In this document: one piece after another, positions 33,416 to 42,230 of the stretch | How positions within the stretch are numbered: the first letter of the stretch is position 1 | Layout of the letters: each line of letters begins with the position of its first letter | Assembly (NCBI GenBank): GCA_965215445.1 | Contig: CBDCDT010000002.1 | Coordinates: 1,178,001 to 1,242,000 of the forward strand | Length of the DNA stretch: 64,000 nucleotides | Origin: CBDBLK01 sp965215445 | GTDB taxonomy: Bacteria > Bdellovibrionota > Bacteriovoracia > Bacteriovoracales > Bacteriovoracaceae | Direction of reading: 5' to 3' | Notes under the pieces: generated by a model | What the model saw: only the letters and a program-made list of their open reading frames with translations | Databases searched by the model: none | Told to the model about the DNA's origin: nothing | Translations under genes and position numbers: made by a program

Positions 33416-34615
33416 ATGTGGCCAGAGCAGAAAAAAGTTCTCGTGGCGTTGACGGGAGATATTAACTCGATCGTCGCGGCCTACCTTTTGCAAAAGCAGG
33501 GTTACCAGGTTTCTGGGTTGAGCGTTATATTCCAGCACGATTTTGACGAAGAAAGCGAGGAAAAGGCCTCTCTCGAAAAAATAAAAGCACTTTGTGAGCA
33601 GATGGGGATGAGTTTTTATGCTTCAGATGCTTCCATGATTTACCAAAATGATGTCATCGACCCGATGGTGGCCTCGCGTTTGGAGGGTGTGGCCTGTCCG
33701 TTTAAGGTTTATACCGTCAAAGTTCTTTTTGATGTCTTGATCGAGAAGGCCGATTATTTGGGAATTCCATGGGTTGCGACTGGCCATTATGCCAGAATTA
33801 TCAAAGATCAAAAGACTCAAAACTACAATGTTTATACCTCTGATGATTTTCAGCGCGATCAAAGTTATTTTTTTTCTCTGCTCAAACAAAAAACTCTCAG
33901 TCGCATGCTCTTACCTCTTGGCAACGTACGCGGGCAAGAAGTTTTAAAATTGGCAGAGAACCTGGGTGGCAACTTGAGCACTTCTTGTAACTTTGGCCCC
34001 GACTTTAAAAATAAAGACGATTTAACTTCCTTTATCAGTGAAAAAATTCCCCACAGTATGATGAAGGAAGGTACTGTTGTCGATTATAAACATGGCACTA
34101 TTTTAAAAAAACACGAAGGGATTCATCTCTTTAATTTGGGAGAAAAGAATCTCAAAATACCTGCCGATCCTCCCTTGAGTTTTGAGGTGAGAGTTTGCCA
34201 GATAGATACCCAGAGTGGCATTGTTTATTTGCTTCATCCCAACGATTATCAAATAGAGTATTTGTGGGTCAAAAATGTTGTTGCCCAAGGTTTATTCGAT
34301 ATTTCCAAACCAATGGACATTTTTTTAAAGTACCAATCTGATGGAGAATTATTGCCGGCCACTTTATATTTTAAAAATAACCATCAGGCCTTATTGAGGT
34401 TTTCAAATGTTCAAAAAGGGCTTATTTTTGCTGGCGATTATTGTGTGGCCTACAGTTCCAACAGGGTGAAATCCCGGGTTCTCTTTGGAGGAGTCGTCAG
34501 TCAGGCAGGTCAAGTCATTGACGGCAAGATCGAAACTTTACCGGAGCGGGATAAAGAACCCGAAGAAAAGGCCAAAATCCGTAAATCAATTTTTGGTTCA
34601 GGACTCAGTTTTTGA
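33416..34615 (+). CDS. MnmA-like protein with degenerate PP-loop
   Basis: 399 residues, aligned over its length with MnmA (tRNA 2-thiouridylase). The PP-loop SGGVDSS is replaced by TGDINSI, losing the Asp; the regions GVACPFK (first catalytic Cys), WVATGHYARI, DQSYFFSLL and TSCNFGPDF (second Cys position) are still recognisable. This pattern suggests loss of adenylation with retention of the fold. The ATG at 33416 is preceded by AGGGAT. Convergent with true mnmA, overlapping by 11 bp, so the pair may be an inverted duplication. Function unknown; a regulator or a moonlighting RNA-binder is possible. Confidence 0.7.
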   Translation: MWPEQKKVLVALTGDINSIVAAYLLQKQGYQVSGLSVIFQHDFDEESEEKASLEKIKALCEQMGMSFYASDASMIYQNDVIDPMVASRLEGVACPFKVYTVKVLFDVLIEKADYLGIPWVATGHYARIIKDQKTQNYNVYTSDDFQRDQSYFFSLLKQKTLSRMLLPLGNVRGQEVLKLAENLGGNLSTSCNFGPDFKNKDDLTSFISEKIPHSMMKEGTVVDYKHGTILKKHEGIHLFNLGEKNLKIPADPPLSFEVRVCQIDTQSGIVYLLHPNDYQIEYLWVKNVVAQGLFDISKPMDIFLKYQSDGELLPATLYFKNNHQALLRFSNVQKGLIFAGDYCVAYSSNRVKSRVLFGGVVSQAGQVIDGKIETLPERDKEPEEKAKIRKSIFGSGLSF

Positions 34616-35759
34616 GAGACAGTAGTTTTTTGCGTTCGTAATAACTGGCCCCCCGTTTGTCGATCATTCCTCCACCCAAACAAATAGAGTGCTCTTTTTC
34701 TTTGAGATAAAAAACGATGCTTTGTCTGGGAGTGATGGCCCTTTGGGGTGTTTCAAAGCGGACGTGTAAGACATCTTGACCTCGCTTTTTTTCGAGGGAT
34801 TCAATAATGCAATTTTGGTCGTCTTGGCGGTAGCGGATTTTGGCCTGGCAGCGGAGGGGGAGGGGATAGTTGAAACTGCCTTCGATCCAAGAGAGGTCAC
34901 TGGCCCACAATTCATCGGCGTAAAGGGCGGGATGAGAAGTTCCCCTTTCTACAAAAACAGTGTTTTCGCAAGGCCTTTTGTCGATCACAAACCAAGGCAT
35001 TCCCTGGCCTCCCAGTCCGAGGCCTTTTCTTTGTCCGATCGTATAGTAGGCGTGACCTTGGTGTTCACCGACAATAGTGCCGTCGAGAGTTTTAAAAAAT
35101 CCCTGCTGGGGAGGGATGTATTGAGAGAGGAATTTTTTAAAATTTCTCTCCCCGATAAAACAAATTCCAGTGCTGTCTTTTTTGTCGTGGACGGACAGGT
35201 TATACTTGGCGGCGGCCTTGCGAACGTCCCGTTTGTGAAGGTGTCCGATGGGAAAGAGGGTTTTTTCCAGTATGTCCTGTTTAATGGTGTAGGTGAAGTA
35301 ACTTTGGTCTTTGGCCAAATCGTTTCCCTTGACCAGCCGTCGTTTTCCTCTCGTCTCTAAATTCTGGCAGTAATGGCCAGTGGCCAGGTAATCGGCACCG
35401 AGTTGCATGGCCTTTTCAAAAAAAACTTTGAACTTGATTTCTCGATTACATAAAATATCGGGGTTGGGGGTGAATCCCTGTTCGTACTCTTCGACAAAAT
35501 GCTTGAAAACATTTTCCCTGTATTCTTTGACGAACTCTATAGAGTAATGGGGCAAGCTCAAGTTTTGGCAGACGCTTACGACATCTTTGTAGTCCTGTGA
35601 TGCCCGGCAAACTCCGTGTTCGTCGACTTCTTCCCAGTTTTTCATAAACAGGCCGATGACATGGTGGCCTTGTTCTTTTAACAGGGCCGCCGCCACCGAG
35701 GAATCCACTCCTCCGCTCATGCCTACCACAATTGTTTTTTTGGTCATTTTGGTCGTCAT
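34605..35759 (-). CDS. mnmA: tRNA 2-thiouridine(34) synthase MnmA
   Basis: 384 residues. It has the intact PP-loop GMSGGVDSSVAA, the first catalytic Cys in NPDILCNREIKF, ATGHYCQN, KDQSYFTYTI, the second Cys in DSTGICFIGERNF, and the C-terminal beta-barrel GQRKGLGLGGQGMPWFV. It adds sulfur to U34 of tRNA-Lys, -Glu and -Gln, drawing sulfur from a cysteine desulfurase (sufS lies at 39.2 kb). Start 35759 (or Met four codons later at 35747). Confidence 0.96.
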   Translation of the reverse strand: MTTKMTKKTIVVGMSGGVDSSVAAALLKEQGHHVIGLFMKNWEEVDEHGVCRASQDYKDVVSVCQNLSLPHYSIEFVKEYRENVFKHFVEEYEQGFTPNPDILCNREIKFKVFFEKAMQLGADYLATGHYCQNLETRGKRRLVKGNDLAKDQSYFTYTIKQDILEKTLFPIGHLHKRDVRKAAAKYNLSVHDKKDSTGICFIGERNFKKFLSQYIPPQQGFFKTLDGTIVGEHQGHAYYTIGQRKGLGLGGQGMPWFVIDKRPCENTVFVERGTSHPALYADELWASDLSWIEGSFNYPLPLRCQAKIRYRQDDQNCIIESLEKKRGQDVLHVRFETPQRAITPRQSIVFYLKEKEHSICLGGGMIDKRGASYYERKKLLSLKN

Positions 35760-35820
35760 AAATGCTGTGGTATCAAGTTTGCACGGAGAGTACAACGGTT
35801 AGGCCTTTTTTACTCGAATT

Positions 35821-35850
35821 TTGAAAGGAGGTTTCCTTTTGGGCCATATT
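35821..35850 (+). promoter_or_regulatory. Possible promoter of the suf operon
   Basis: TTGAAA (5/6), an 18-bp spacer and CATATT (4/6), about 45 bp before the sufB ATG. The spacer contains a small hairpin (AAAGGA/TCCTTT). No IscR-type or Fur-type site is obvious by eye. Confidence 0.3.
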
Positions 35851-35894
35851 GGGGTAACTGATTGGATGGGAATAAGAGGAGGAGACGTTTGCAA

Positions 35895-37328
35895 ATGAAA
35901 GAAGATCAGGCCTTGGATTCAGAATATAAGTACGGATTTTATACTGATCTGGAAACGGAGGATTTTCCCAAGGGACTCGGCGAAGAAGTCGTGCGCTTGA
36001 TTTCGAGCAAAAAAAAGGAGCCGGAATGGCTTCTGGACTATCGTCTCAAGGCCTTTCGGCATTGGAAGGCCATGCCTTTGCCCGAGTGGGCCAAATTGGA
36101 GATTCCCCCCATTGATTTCGAGGACTTGTATTATTACTCTTCGCCCAAAAAGCAGACTGAAGGCCCTCAGAGCTTGGAAGAACTCGATCCGGAATTGCTG
36201 GCAACCTTTGAAAAGCTGGGGATTCCCCTGGCCGAGCAGAAGCGCATTAGTGGGGTGGCGGTGGACGCTGTTTTTGACTCCGTGTCAGTGGCCACCACTT
36301 ATAAGGAAGAATTGGGGAAAGTCGGCGTCATTTTTTGCTCTTTTTCTGAAGCGGTGCAAGATCACCCCGAGTTGGTAAAGACTTGGTTGGGAAGCGTCGT
36401 GCCCTATTCAGACAATTTTTACGCAACGCTCAATGCGGCAGTTTTTTCCGATGGCTCTTTTTGTTATATTCCCGAGGGCGTAACCTGTCCCATGGATCTT
36501 TCCACTTATTTTAGGATCAACGCCAAGGAAACCGGGCAATTTGAGAGAACTTTGGTGATTGCGGCCCCCGGCTCTTCAGTTAATTATCTCGAAGGTTGCA
36601 CGGCCCCTCAAAGGGATGAAAATCAGTTGCATGCAGCAGTGGTCGAATTGGTCGCTTTGGAAGGGGCTGAAATTAAATATTCCACGGTTCAAAATTGGTA
36701 TGCCGGCGACCGTCAGGGGAAAGGGGGCATTTACAATTTTGTCACCAAGCGAGGCAGTTGTCTGGGCAAAAATTCCAAGATTAGTTGGACTCAGGTAGAG
36801 GCGGGTTCGGCCATTACCTGGAAGTATCCCAGTTGCAATTTAATCGGCGATGATTCCCAAGGGGCCTTTTATTCGGTAGCACTTACCAATCACAAAATGC
36901 AGGCGGATACGGGAACCAAAATGGTTCACATTGGCAAAAATACCAAATCGACGATTATTTCCAAGGGAATTTCTGCCGAAGAATCGGACAACAACTACCG
37001 GGGCCTGGTCAAAATACGGCCTTCGGCTAAGGGGGCACGCAATTACTCGCAATGTGATTCCATGCTGATTGGTGACCGTTGTAGCGCCAGCACGTTTCCT
37101 ACAATTGACGTCAAAAACCCCTCGGCGACAGTTGAGCACGAGGCCTCGACCACAAAAATCAGCGAAGATCAGCTTTTTTATTTGCAGTCTCGTGGGTTTG
37201 ACAACGAAAAATGCATTTCCATGTTGGTCAATGGGTTTTGCAAACAGGTTTTTAAAACGCTTCCACTTGAGTTTTCAGTTGAAGCGGTCAAACTCATCGA
37301 AATGAAACTCGAAAACTCTATTGGGTAA
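35895..37328 (+). CDS. sufB: Fe-S cluster assembly protein SufB
   Basis: 477 residues. Typical SufB: YGFYTDLETEDFPKGL, EPEWLLDYRLKAFRHW, the scaffold core YIPEGVTCPMDLSTYFRINA, VNYLEGCTAPQRDENQLHAAVVEL, SKGISAEESDNNYRGLV, and the C-terminal ISMLVNGFCKQVFKTLPLEF. SufB builds the nascent cluster with SufC and SufD in the cytosol. The ATG at 35895 lies 10 nt downstream of AGGAG. First gene of sufBCDS-nfu. No Rrf2 regulator gene precedes it. Confidence 0.97.
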   Translation: MKEDQALDSEYKYGFYTDLETEDFPKGLGEEVVRLISSKKKEPEWLLDYRLKAFRHWKAMPLPEWAKLEIPPIDFEDLYYYSSPKKQTEGPQSLEELDPELLATFEKLGIPLAEQKRISGVAVDAVFDSVSVATTYKEELGKVGVIFCSFSEAVQDHPELVKTWLGSVVPYSDNFYATLNAAVFSDGSFCYIPEGVTCPMDLSTYFRINAKETGQFERTLVIAAPGSSVNYLEGCTAPQRDENQLHAAVVELVALEGAEIKYSTVQNWYAGDRQGKGGIYNFVTKRGSCLGKNSKISWTQVEAGSAITWKYPSCNLIGDDSQGAFYSVALTNHKMQADTGTKMVHIGKNTKSTIISKGISAEESDNNYRGLVKIRPSAKGARNYSQCDSMLIGDRCSASTFPTIDVKNPSATVEHEASTTKISEDQLFYLQSRGFDNEKCISMLVNGFCKQVFKTLPLEFSVEAVKLIEMKLENSIG

Positions 37329-37332
37329 TATT

Positions 37333-38082
37333 ATGTTGATGAAAATTGAAAATTTACACGTCGAAGTTGAAGGAAAGCCTATTCTGGATGGCATTGATTT
37401 TACTCTTCATCCCGGCAGTATCCACGCCATTATGGGGCCTAATGGCTCGGGCAAATCAACTTTGGTAAAAGCAATTGCCGGCCATCCAACCTGCAAAATT
37501 GTCGGGGGAAATATCCAGTACAATGTCAACGGCAAGATGACTTCACTGAATGACTTGGAGGCAGATCAGAGAAGTAGGGAGGGGATTTTTCTCGGGTTTC
37601 AATACCCCATTGAAATTCCGGGCATTTCCAATCTCGCTTTTTTGCGTGAATCCTTTAACAATATTTGCCAGCATCAGGGTGTGCCCGCTATGGAGGAAGC
37701 GGAGTTTAAGAAATTTTTGCGGCCCAAACTTGAACTTTTGGAAATGAGCGAATCATTTCTCGAACGGGGAGTGAATACCGGATTTTCGGGAGGGGAAAAG
37801 AAAAAAAATGAGATTTTACAGATGGCGGTTTTGTCTCCGCGCTTGAGCTTGCTCGATGAGGTCGATTCAGGCCTTGACATTGATGCGCTCAAAATTGTGG
37901 CCAAGGGAATTAATACTCTCAGGAATTCCAATAATGCTATCTTGTTGGTGACTCACTATCAACGCTTGCTTGAATATGTTATCCCCGACACTGTTCACGT
38001 TCTTCGTCAGGGGAAAATTGAGCGTTCCGGTGGCAAAGAATTGGCGCTGGAACTTGAACAAAAAGGTTATGAACTGACGTGA
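37333..38082 (+). CDS. sufC: Fe-S cluster assembly ATPase SufC
   Basis: 249 residues. ABC ATPase with Walker A GPNGSGKSTL, Q-loop IFLGFQYPIEIPG, signature NTGFSGGEKKKNEILQMA, Walker B LSLLDEVDSGLDIDAL and H-loop VTHYQRLL, all typical of SufC. It drives conformational change in SufBD. Two in-frame Met codons (37333 and 37339) are close; the first is used. It begins 5 bp after the sufB stop and overlaps sufD as GTGA. Confidence 0.97.
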   Translation: MLMKIENLHVEVEGKPILDGIDFTLHPGSIHAIMGPNGSGKSTLVKAIAGHPTCKIVGGNIQYNVNGKMTSLNDLEADQRSREGIFLGFQYPIEIPGISNLAFLRESFNNICQHQGVPAMEEAEFKKFLRPKLELLEMSESFLERGVNTGFSGGEKKKNEILQMAVLSPRLSLLDEVDSGLDIDALKIVAKGINTLRNSNNAILLVTHYQRLLEYVIPDTVHVLRQGKIERSGGKELALELEQKGYELT

Positions 38083-39185
38083 CCGATATTGCAAAATTCT
38101 GCGAAGAGCATCTTTTACAACATCCTCGTTTGAAACAGTATCTGCCTCAAAAATTTGAAAAGGCATCGCTGCAAACTGAATTGTCTTCCGAACTGCTTCA
38201 ACAACTGGAAGAATTAAAATCCCTTGGAGGAGTTGTTTTGGTCTTCAATAACGGGGTGTTTGACCCACAAAGAAGTCATCGCCTTAATCAACTCGACCAA
38301 ATTGACCAACTCGAACAGGAAAAAGGCCTGCATCTACAATTGCCCGCAGGAGAAAAATTGCCTTTAATTGTCATTGCCCATTTGTCCGGCAAAGAAGGCA
38401 TCTCGAAGTGGGCGTTTCCCCATTTAAAAATTCATGCCCAATCTTCTTGCCGTGCCTCTCTTTTAGAATGTTATTTAAATGATGGGAAGGCCTGTGTTCA
38501 TTTGGGGGGACGGACGGAAATTATTCTGGATGAAGGTTCTCAAGTGGAATACGTTAAAGTCCTTGTCGGTGGAGGGCCAGCTTTACATATTGGCCATGTA
38601 CAGGCAACAGTCAATTCCAATGCCAACTTGAATTTGCTCACTTTTGTCTTGGATACTTTATCGCAAAATAACTTGTTGGTGAATTTGGATGGAGAAAATG
38701 CCAAGGCCCAGGTTCATGGACTTTTAGACCTTTCCGGTGAGCGATACAGTGGCAACAATTCTCTGATTCGTCATAATTGTGCCAAAACTTCCGGTGAGCA
38801 GCTTTTTAAAGCACTGGTGGGAGATACCGCCCGTGCCGCTTTTTGTGGGAAAATGTTTGTGGCCAGGGATGCTCAAGAGGTTAAATCCTGGCAATTGAGC
38901 AAGAACTTATTGCTCGGCCCTAAAGCACATATCGACACCCGTCCCGAATTGGAAGTTTATGCCGATAATGTTCAGTGCAATCACGGGGCGACAGTCGGCC
39001 AATTGTCGGAAGAAGAAATTTTTTATTTGCAGGGGAGAGGTATTCCCTATAAAGATGCACTTGCGCTTTTATGCTATGCTTTTGCCAATCAGATTTTGGA
39101 ATTTATCGAACACCCTGCTTTGAAAGAATGGGGCATTGGCACCTTCAAAAAGCGTTTTAAAAAACATATTGAGCAAATAGCATGA
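38079..39185 (+). CDS. sufD: Fe-S cluster assembly protein SufD
   Basis: 368 residues. The N-terminal helical part is divergent, but the beta-helix core is clear: RTEIILDEGSQVEYVKVLV, LDLSGERYSGNNSLIRHNCAKTSGEQLFKALV, FCGKMFVARDAQEVKSWQLSKNLLL, and NHGATVGQLSEEEIFYLQGRGIP, the SufB/SufD family end. It partners SufB and SufC. GTG start inside the sufC stop; ends with an ATGA overlap into sufS. Confidence 0.95.
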   Translation: MTDIAKFCEEHLLQHPRLKQYLPQKFEKASLQTELSSELLQQLEELKSLGGVVLVFNNGVFDPQRSHRLNQLDQIDQLEQEKGLHLQLPAGEKLPLIVIAHLSGKEGISKWAFPHLKIHAQSSCRASLLECYLNDGKACVHLGGRTEIILDEGSQVEYVKVLVGGGPALHIGHVQATVNSNANLNLLTFVLDTLSQNNLLVNLDGENAKAQVHGLLDLSGERYSGNNSLIRHNCAKTSGEQLFKALVGDTARAAFCGKMFVARDAQEVKSWQLSKNLLLGPKAHIDTRPELEVYADNVQCNHGATVGQLSEEEIFYLQGRGIPYKDALALLCYAFANQILEFIEHPALKEWGIGTFKKRFKKHIEQIA

Positions 39186-40399
39186 ACAGTATCCGCCACC
39201 ATTTCCCCGCTCTGGGGCTGCAAGTGCATGGCCATCCGTTGGTCTATCTCGATAATGCCGCCACTACGCTCAAGCCTTTTCCCGTCATTCGGGCCATGCA
39301 GAATTATTATCAGGGAGAAACCGCCAATATCCATCGCGGAACCCATTTTCTCTCGGAACAGGGAACTTATAAATACGAACAGGCACGTCAGAGTCTTCAG
39401 CAATTCATCAATGCTTCCAGAGAAAAGCAAATTCTCTTTACCAAGGGAACGACGGAGTCAATTAATTTGATAGCGCAAAGTTGGGGTGAAATGGAGCTTG
39501 GGGAAGGAGACAAAATTTTAGTGTCGACCATGGAACACCATTCAAATATTGTTCCCTGGCAAATGATTGCAAATAAGAAAAAAGCGCAGGTCATAGAAAT
39601 TCCGATTACCGATCGGGGAGAAATTGACAAGAAGGCCTTTGTGAGTTTGCTCGGGCCAAGGGTGAAAATGGTGGCGATGACTCATATTTCTAATAGTTTG
39701 GGCACAGTGAATCCGGTTGAAGAACTGATTCCCTTGGTGCGAGAGCATGGCATTTTGTTTACCTTGGATGCGGCCCAAAGTGCTCCCCACCAATCTCTCG
39801 ACGTGCAAAAACTGGATTGCGATTTTATGGCGTTCTCCGGCCATAAAATGTATGCACCGACTGGAATTGGTGTTTTATACGGAAGATTGGAGTTGTTGGA
39901 AAAAATGCCTCCTTGGCAGGGTGGCGGAGCGATGATCTCTCAGGTCAGTTTTAAGGGAACCACTTATGGAGAATTGCCCGAAAAGTTTGAGGCCGGAACT
40001 CCTTCCATCGCTTCGGCCATTGTTTTCAAGGAAAGTATAGATTACCTCCATGAAATTGGGTTCGATGCCATTTATGCCCGTGAACAGGAACTTTTGGAAG
40101 AGGCGACTGGCAAACTCTCCAAGTTACCTGGTCTTCGTATTATCGGAACTGCTCAAAAAAAGGCACCGGTGATAAGTTTTACCATTGAAGGGTTACACCC
40201 TCACGATATTGGAGTCATTTTGGATCAGCAGGGAGTGGCGGTTCGTACCGGACATCATTGCAACCAACCACTCATGCAAAGATTTGGCCTGACCGCAACA
40301 GTAAGGGCCAGCTTGAGTTTCTATAATAATTCCGAAGACATTGACCGCTTGGTGGACGCTCTCCAAAAGGCCATGCGTTTGCTTGCGGAGGGTAGTTAA
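39182..40399 (+). CDS. sufS: Cysteine desulfurase SufS
   Basis: 405 residues. PLP enzyme of the SufS/CsdA group: VYLDNAATTLKP, IHRGTHFLSE, TRGTTESINL-like FTKGTTESINL, STMEHHSNIVPW, DAAQSAPH, the PLP lysine in FSGHKMYAPTGIG, GGGAMI, FEAGTPSI, and the active Cys in RTGHHCNQPLMQRFG. It provides sulfane sulfur from cysteine for the Suf scaffold; a SufE partner is not in the window. Coupled to sufD by ATGA. Confidence 0.97.
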   Translation: MNSIRHHFPALGLQVHGHPLVYLDNAATTLKPFPVIRAMQNYYQGETANIHRGTHFLSEQGTYKYEQARQSLQQFINASREKQILFTKGTTESINLIAQSWGEMELGEGDKILVSTMEHHSNIVPWQMIANKKKAQVIEIPITDRGEIDKKAFVSLLGPRVKMVAMTHISNSLGTVNPVEELIPLVREHGILFTLDAAQSAPHQSLDVQKLDCDFMAFSGHKMYAPTGIGVLYGRLELLEKMPPWQGGGAMISQVSFKGTTYGELPEKFEAGTPSIASAIVFKESIDYLHEIGFDAIYAREQELLEEATGKLSKLPGLRIIGTAQKKAPVISFTIEGLHPHDIGVILDQQGVAVRTGHHCNQPLMQRFGLTATVRASLSFYNNSEDIDRLVDALQKAMRLLAEGS

Positions 40400-40966
40400 A
40401 TGGATGCGGAAATTTCAGTCTTTGCTCAACCGACTCCCAACCCCAATGCGCTCAAATTTGTTTTGGGTTCGGCGGCCAAGAGCGAAGGTTATTCCACTTA
40501 CCGCAGTCCTATGGATTGTGGAGAAAATGAGTTGGGGCGCGAGTTATTTGCCATTCGAGGAGTGGATCAGATTCACTTTTTTGAAAATACGATTACCGTG
40601 ACCAAATTCAGCTATGAAGAGTGGGAAGCGATTCAGGCCCAGGTTATTCAAACCATCCAAAAATTAATGCCCGAACACAATCCCGACTATTATGACCCCG
40701 ACCCCGAGGCCGAACGGAGGGCGGGGCTTTCTCCCGAATTAAAAAAAATTGAGGAGATTTTGGACAAAACCATTCGCCCGGGGTTACAGGCCGATGGGGG
40801 CGATATTATGGCCTTGAGTTTTGAAAATCATGTTTTAATGGTCAAATATGCCGGTGCCTGCGGAACCTGCCCTTCTTCGACCACGGGGACTTTGTACGCC
40901 ATTAAATCCATTCTTCAGGAACAATTTGACCCCGAAATTGAGGTTTTCATTGCCCCTCAGTTCTAA
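40400..40966 (+). CDS. Nfu-type Fe-S scaffold/carrier with N-terminal Nfu_N domain
   Basis: 188 residues. The N-terminal domain (QPTPNPNALKFVLG...FAIRGVDQIHFFENTITVTK) is Nfu_N; the C-terminal NifU domain has IRPGLQADGGDIMALSFE and the cluster-binding CGTCPSS. Nfu proteins carry [4Fe-4S] clusters from the Suf scaffold to targets. The ATG directly follows the sufS stop, making a five-gene operon sufB-C-D-S-nfu. Fe-S users in the window include QueG, the ferredoxin and the HiPIP. Confidence 0.93.
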   Translation: MDAEISVFAQPTPNPNALKFVLGSAAKSEGYSTYRSPMDCGENELGRELFAIRGVDQIHFFENTITVTKFSYEEWEAIQAQVIQTIQKLMPEHNPDYYDPDPEAERRAGLSPELKKIEEILDKTIRPGLQADGGDIMALSFENHVLMVKYAGACGTCPSSTTGTLYAIKSILQEQFDPEIEVFIAPQF

Positions 40967-41047
40967 AAGGTCTTTTCCCGTGCGCATAAAGCAGGTAAAA
41001 TAAACTTAAAGAAGTGGGCGGACTTACAACCATGGAGGGTTGGGGTT

Positions 41048-41809
41048 ATGAAGTTTGTAAGGAATTTAGTCAAACAATTTCCCCACTCCGTGCTCAGGTC
41101 GATAACTCCCATCTATAGCTCACTGGAGCAATTACTCGAACACAATAAGGGTGTATTCAAGCTCTTCCAAAAATCAAAAACCCCTGGCCTTTTGAGGGCC
41201 ATTTGGGATGGTCGTGAGGGGCATATTGAATGTCTTCAAATACAGCTCAGTATGGCCCAGAAAAAATTGTGTGAATTGAGAGAAATTCACAAGAGAGAGT
41301 ACGATCAACATCAAGGTGAGCGGCAAAAGGCGCAAGAACGAGAGTATCTACTCCAAAATACGATTGCCAATTTGCAGGCCGAAGTTGAGCAATTGTCTTC
41401 CCAGTTGGAAGGCCAAAAAGAAGAGGGACGGGATTTAAGGCGGGCCTTGGAACGCCATCAAGCGCTCAATCATTCCCTCGACAACGCCTTGGGTTCCAAG
41501 GCCATTGAATCTTCTGAAGATAGGGAAGTCGTGGAATATTTGGAAAAAATGTTGGCCATTCGCAACCGGGAATTGGATCAATTGCGCGAAGAATTTGGGG
41601 AACTTCAAACGGAGATTTCTTTGCGTGAAAGTGAGTGTGGCAAGGCCCGGCAAGAAGTCGAGCGGGCGGTTGGCGAATGGAAACAAGTGGAAATGAAAAA
41701 TCGCCACTACAAGCGCCTTAATCACAATATGGAGGCAGAGCTTTTTCGTCTTAAACAGGCCCTCGATCGGCAGAACACTCAAACCCGCAAGTCTCTCGCA
41801 TCACACTAG
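41048..41809 (+). CDS. Coiled-coil protein of unknown function
   Basis: 253 residues, not recognised. After about 55 residues of mixed sequence (LVKQFPHSVLRSITPIYSSLEQLLEHN) the rest is a long heptad-like coiled coil, very rich in Glu, Gln, Arg and Leu (about residues 60-245), with a break near GSKAIESSEDRE. No signal or membrane segment, so it is probably cytoplasmic. It overlaps the HiPIP gene tail-to-tail by 4 bp. The start follows GGAGGGTTGGGGTT, a purine-rich ribosome site. Confidence 0.75.
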   Translation: MKFVRNLVKQFPHSVLRSITPIYSSLEQLLEHNKGVFKLFQKSKTPGLLRAIWDGREGHIECLQIQLSMAQKKLCELREIHKREYDQHQGERQKAQEREYLLQNTIANLQAEVEQLSSQLEGQKEEGRDLRRALERHQALNHSLDNALGSKAIESSEDREVVEYLEKMLAIRNRELDQLREEFGELQTEISLRESECGKARQEVERAVGEWKQVEMKNRHYKRLNHNMEAELFRLKQALDRQNTQTRKSLASH

Positions 41810-42195
41810 CTCTTGGCCTTTTTGTTGCGCAGATAAGATTTACACCACCCACAAACGGGTACATAGCGGTTGGCGGCCATACTGCACCGGCCATAATCGG
41901 GTTCTGCTTTGTGGGCCTTATAAAATTTGCAATTGCCACAATCGTCGCCCTCTTTCCATTTTTTGTGTCCCTTGCCGTCGGGGGCATTGACGACATAGGC
42001 GAGCCGTTTGGCGGTTTTTCCCGCAGGGTCTAAAAGCCTTTTTTTAATGGCCTCTGCCTTGGGTGCGGCCGAGGGGCAAGTTTTGGCCAAAAGGGACGCC
42101 GTTTTCGCGAAAGGGAAAAGAGCGATTCCAGCGAGCGTTTTCAGAAGAAAATTTCTTCTGTTCCAGTTAAGAACTTTTTTATTTGGTACAGACAT
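41806..42195 (-). CDS. High-potential iron-sulfur protein with Tat signal
   Basis: 129 residues. The N-terminus NWNRRNFLLKTLAGIALFPFA is a twin-arginine signal. The mature part ends with the HiPIP cluster pattern: DCGNCKFY, GRCSMA, CGWCKSY (four Cys ligating one [4Fe-4S]). HiPIPs are periplasmic electron carriers at high potential, for example to cytochrome oxidases. Export of a folded Fe-S protein agrees with the Tat subunit encoded at 0.8-1.0 kb. Confidence 0.9.
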   Translation of the reverse strand: MSVPNKKVLNWNRRNFLLKTLAGIALFPFAKTASLLAKTCPSAAPKAEAIKKRLLDPAGKTAKRLAYVVNAPDGKGHKKWKEGDDCGNCKFYKAHKAEPDYGRCSMAANRYVPVCGWCKSYLRNKKAKS

Positions 42196-42230
42196 GAACC
42201 CTCCTCATTTTTTTAGAAAAAGTATCACAT

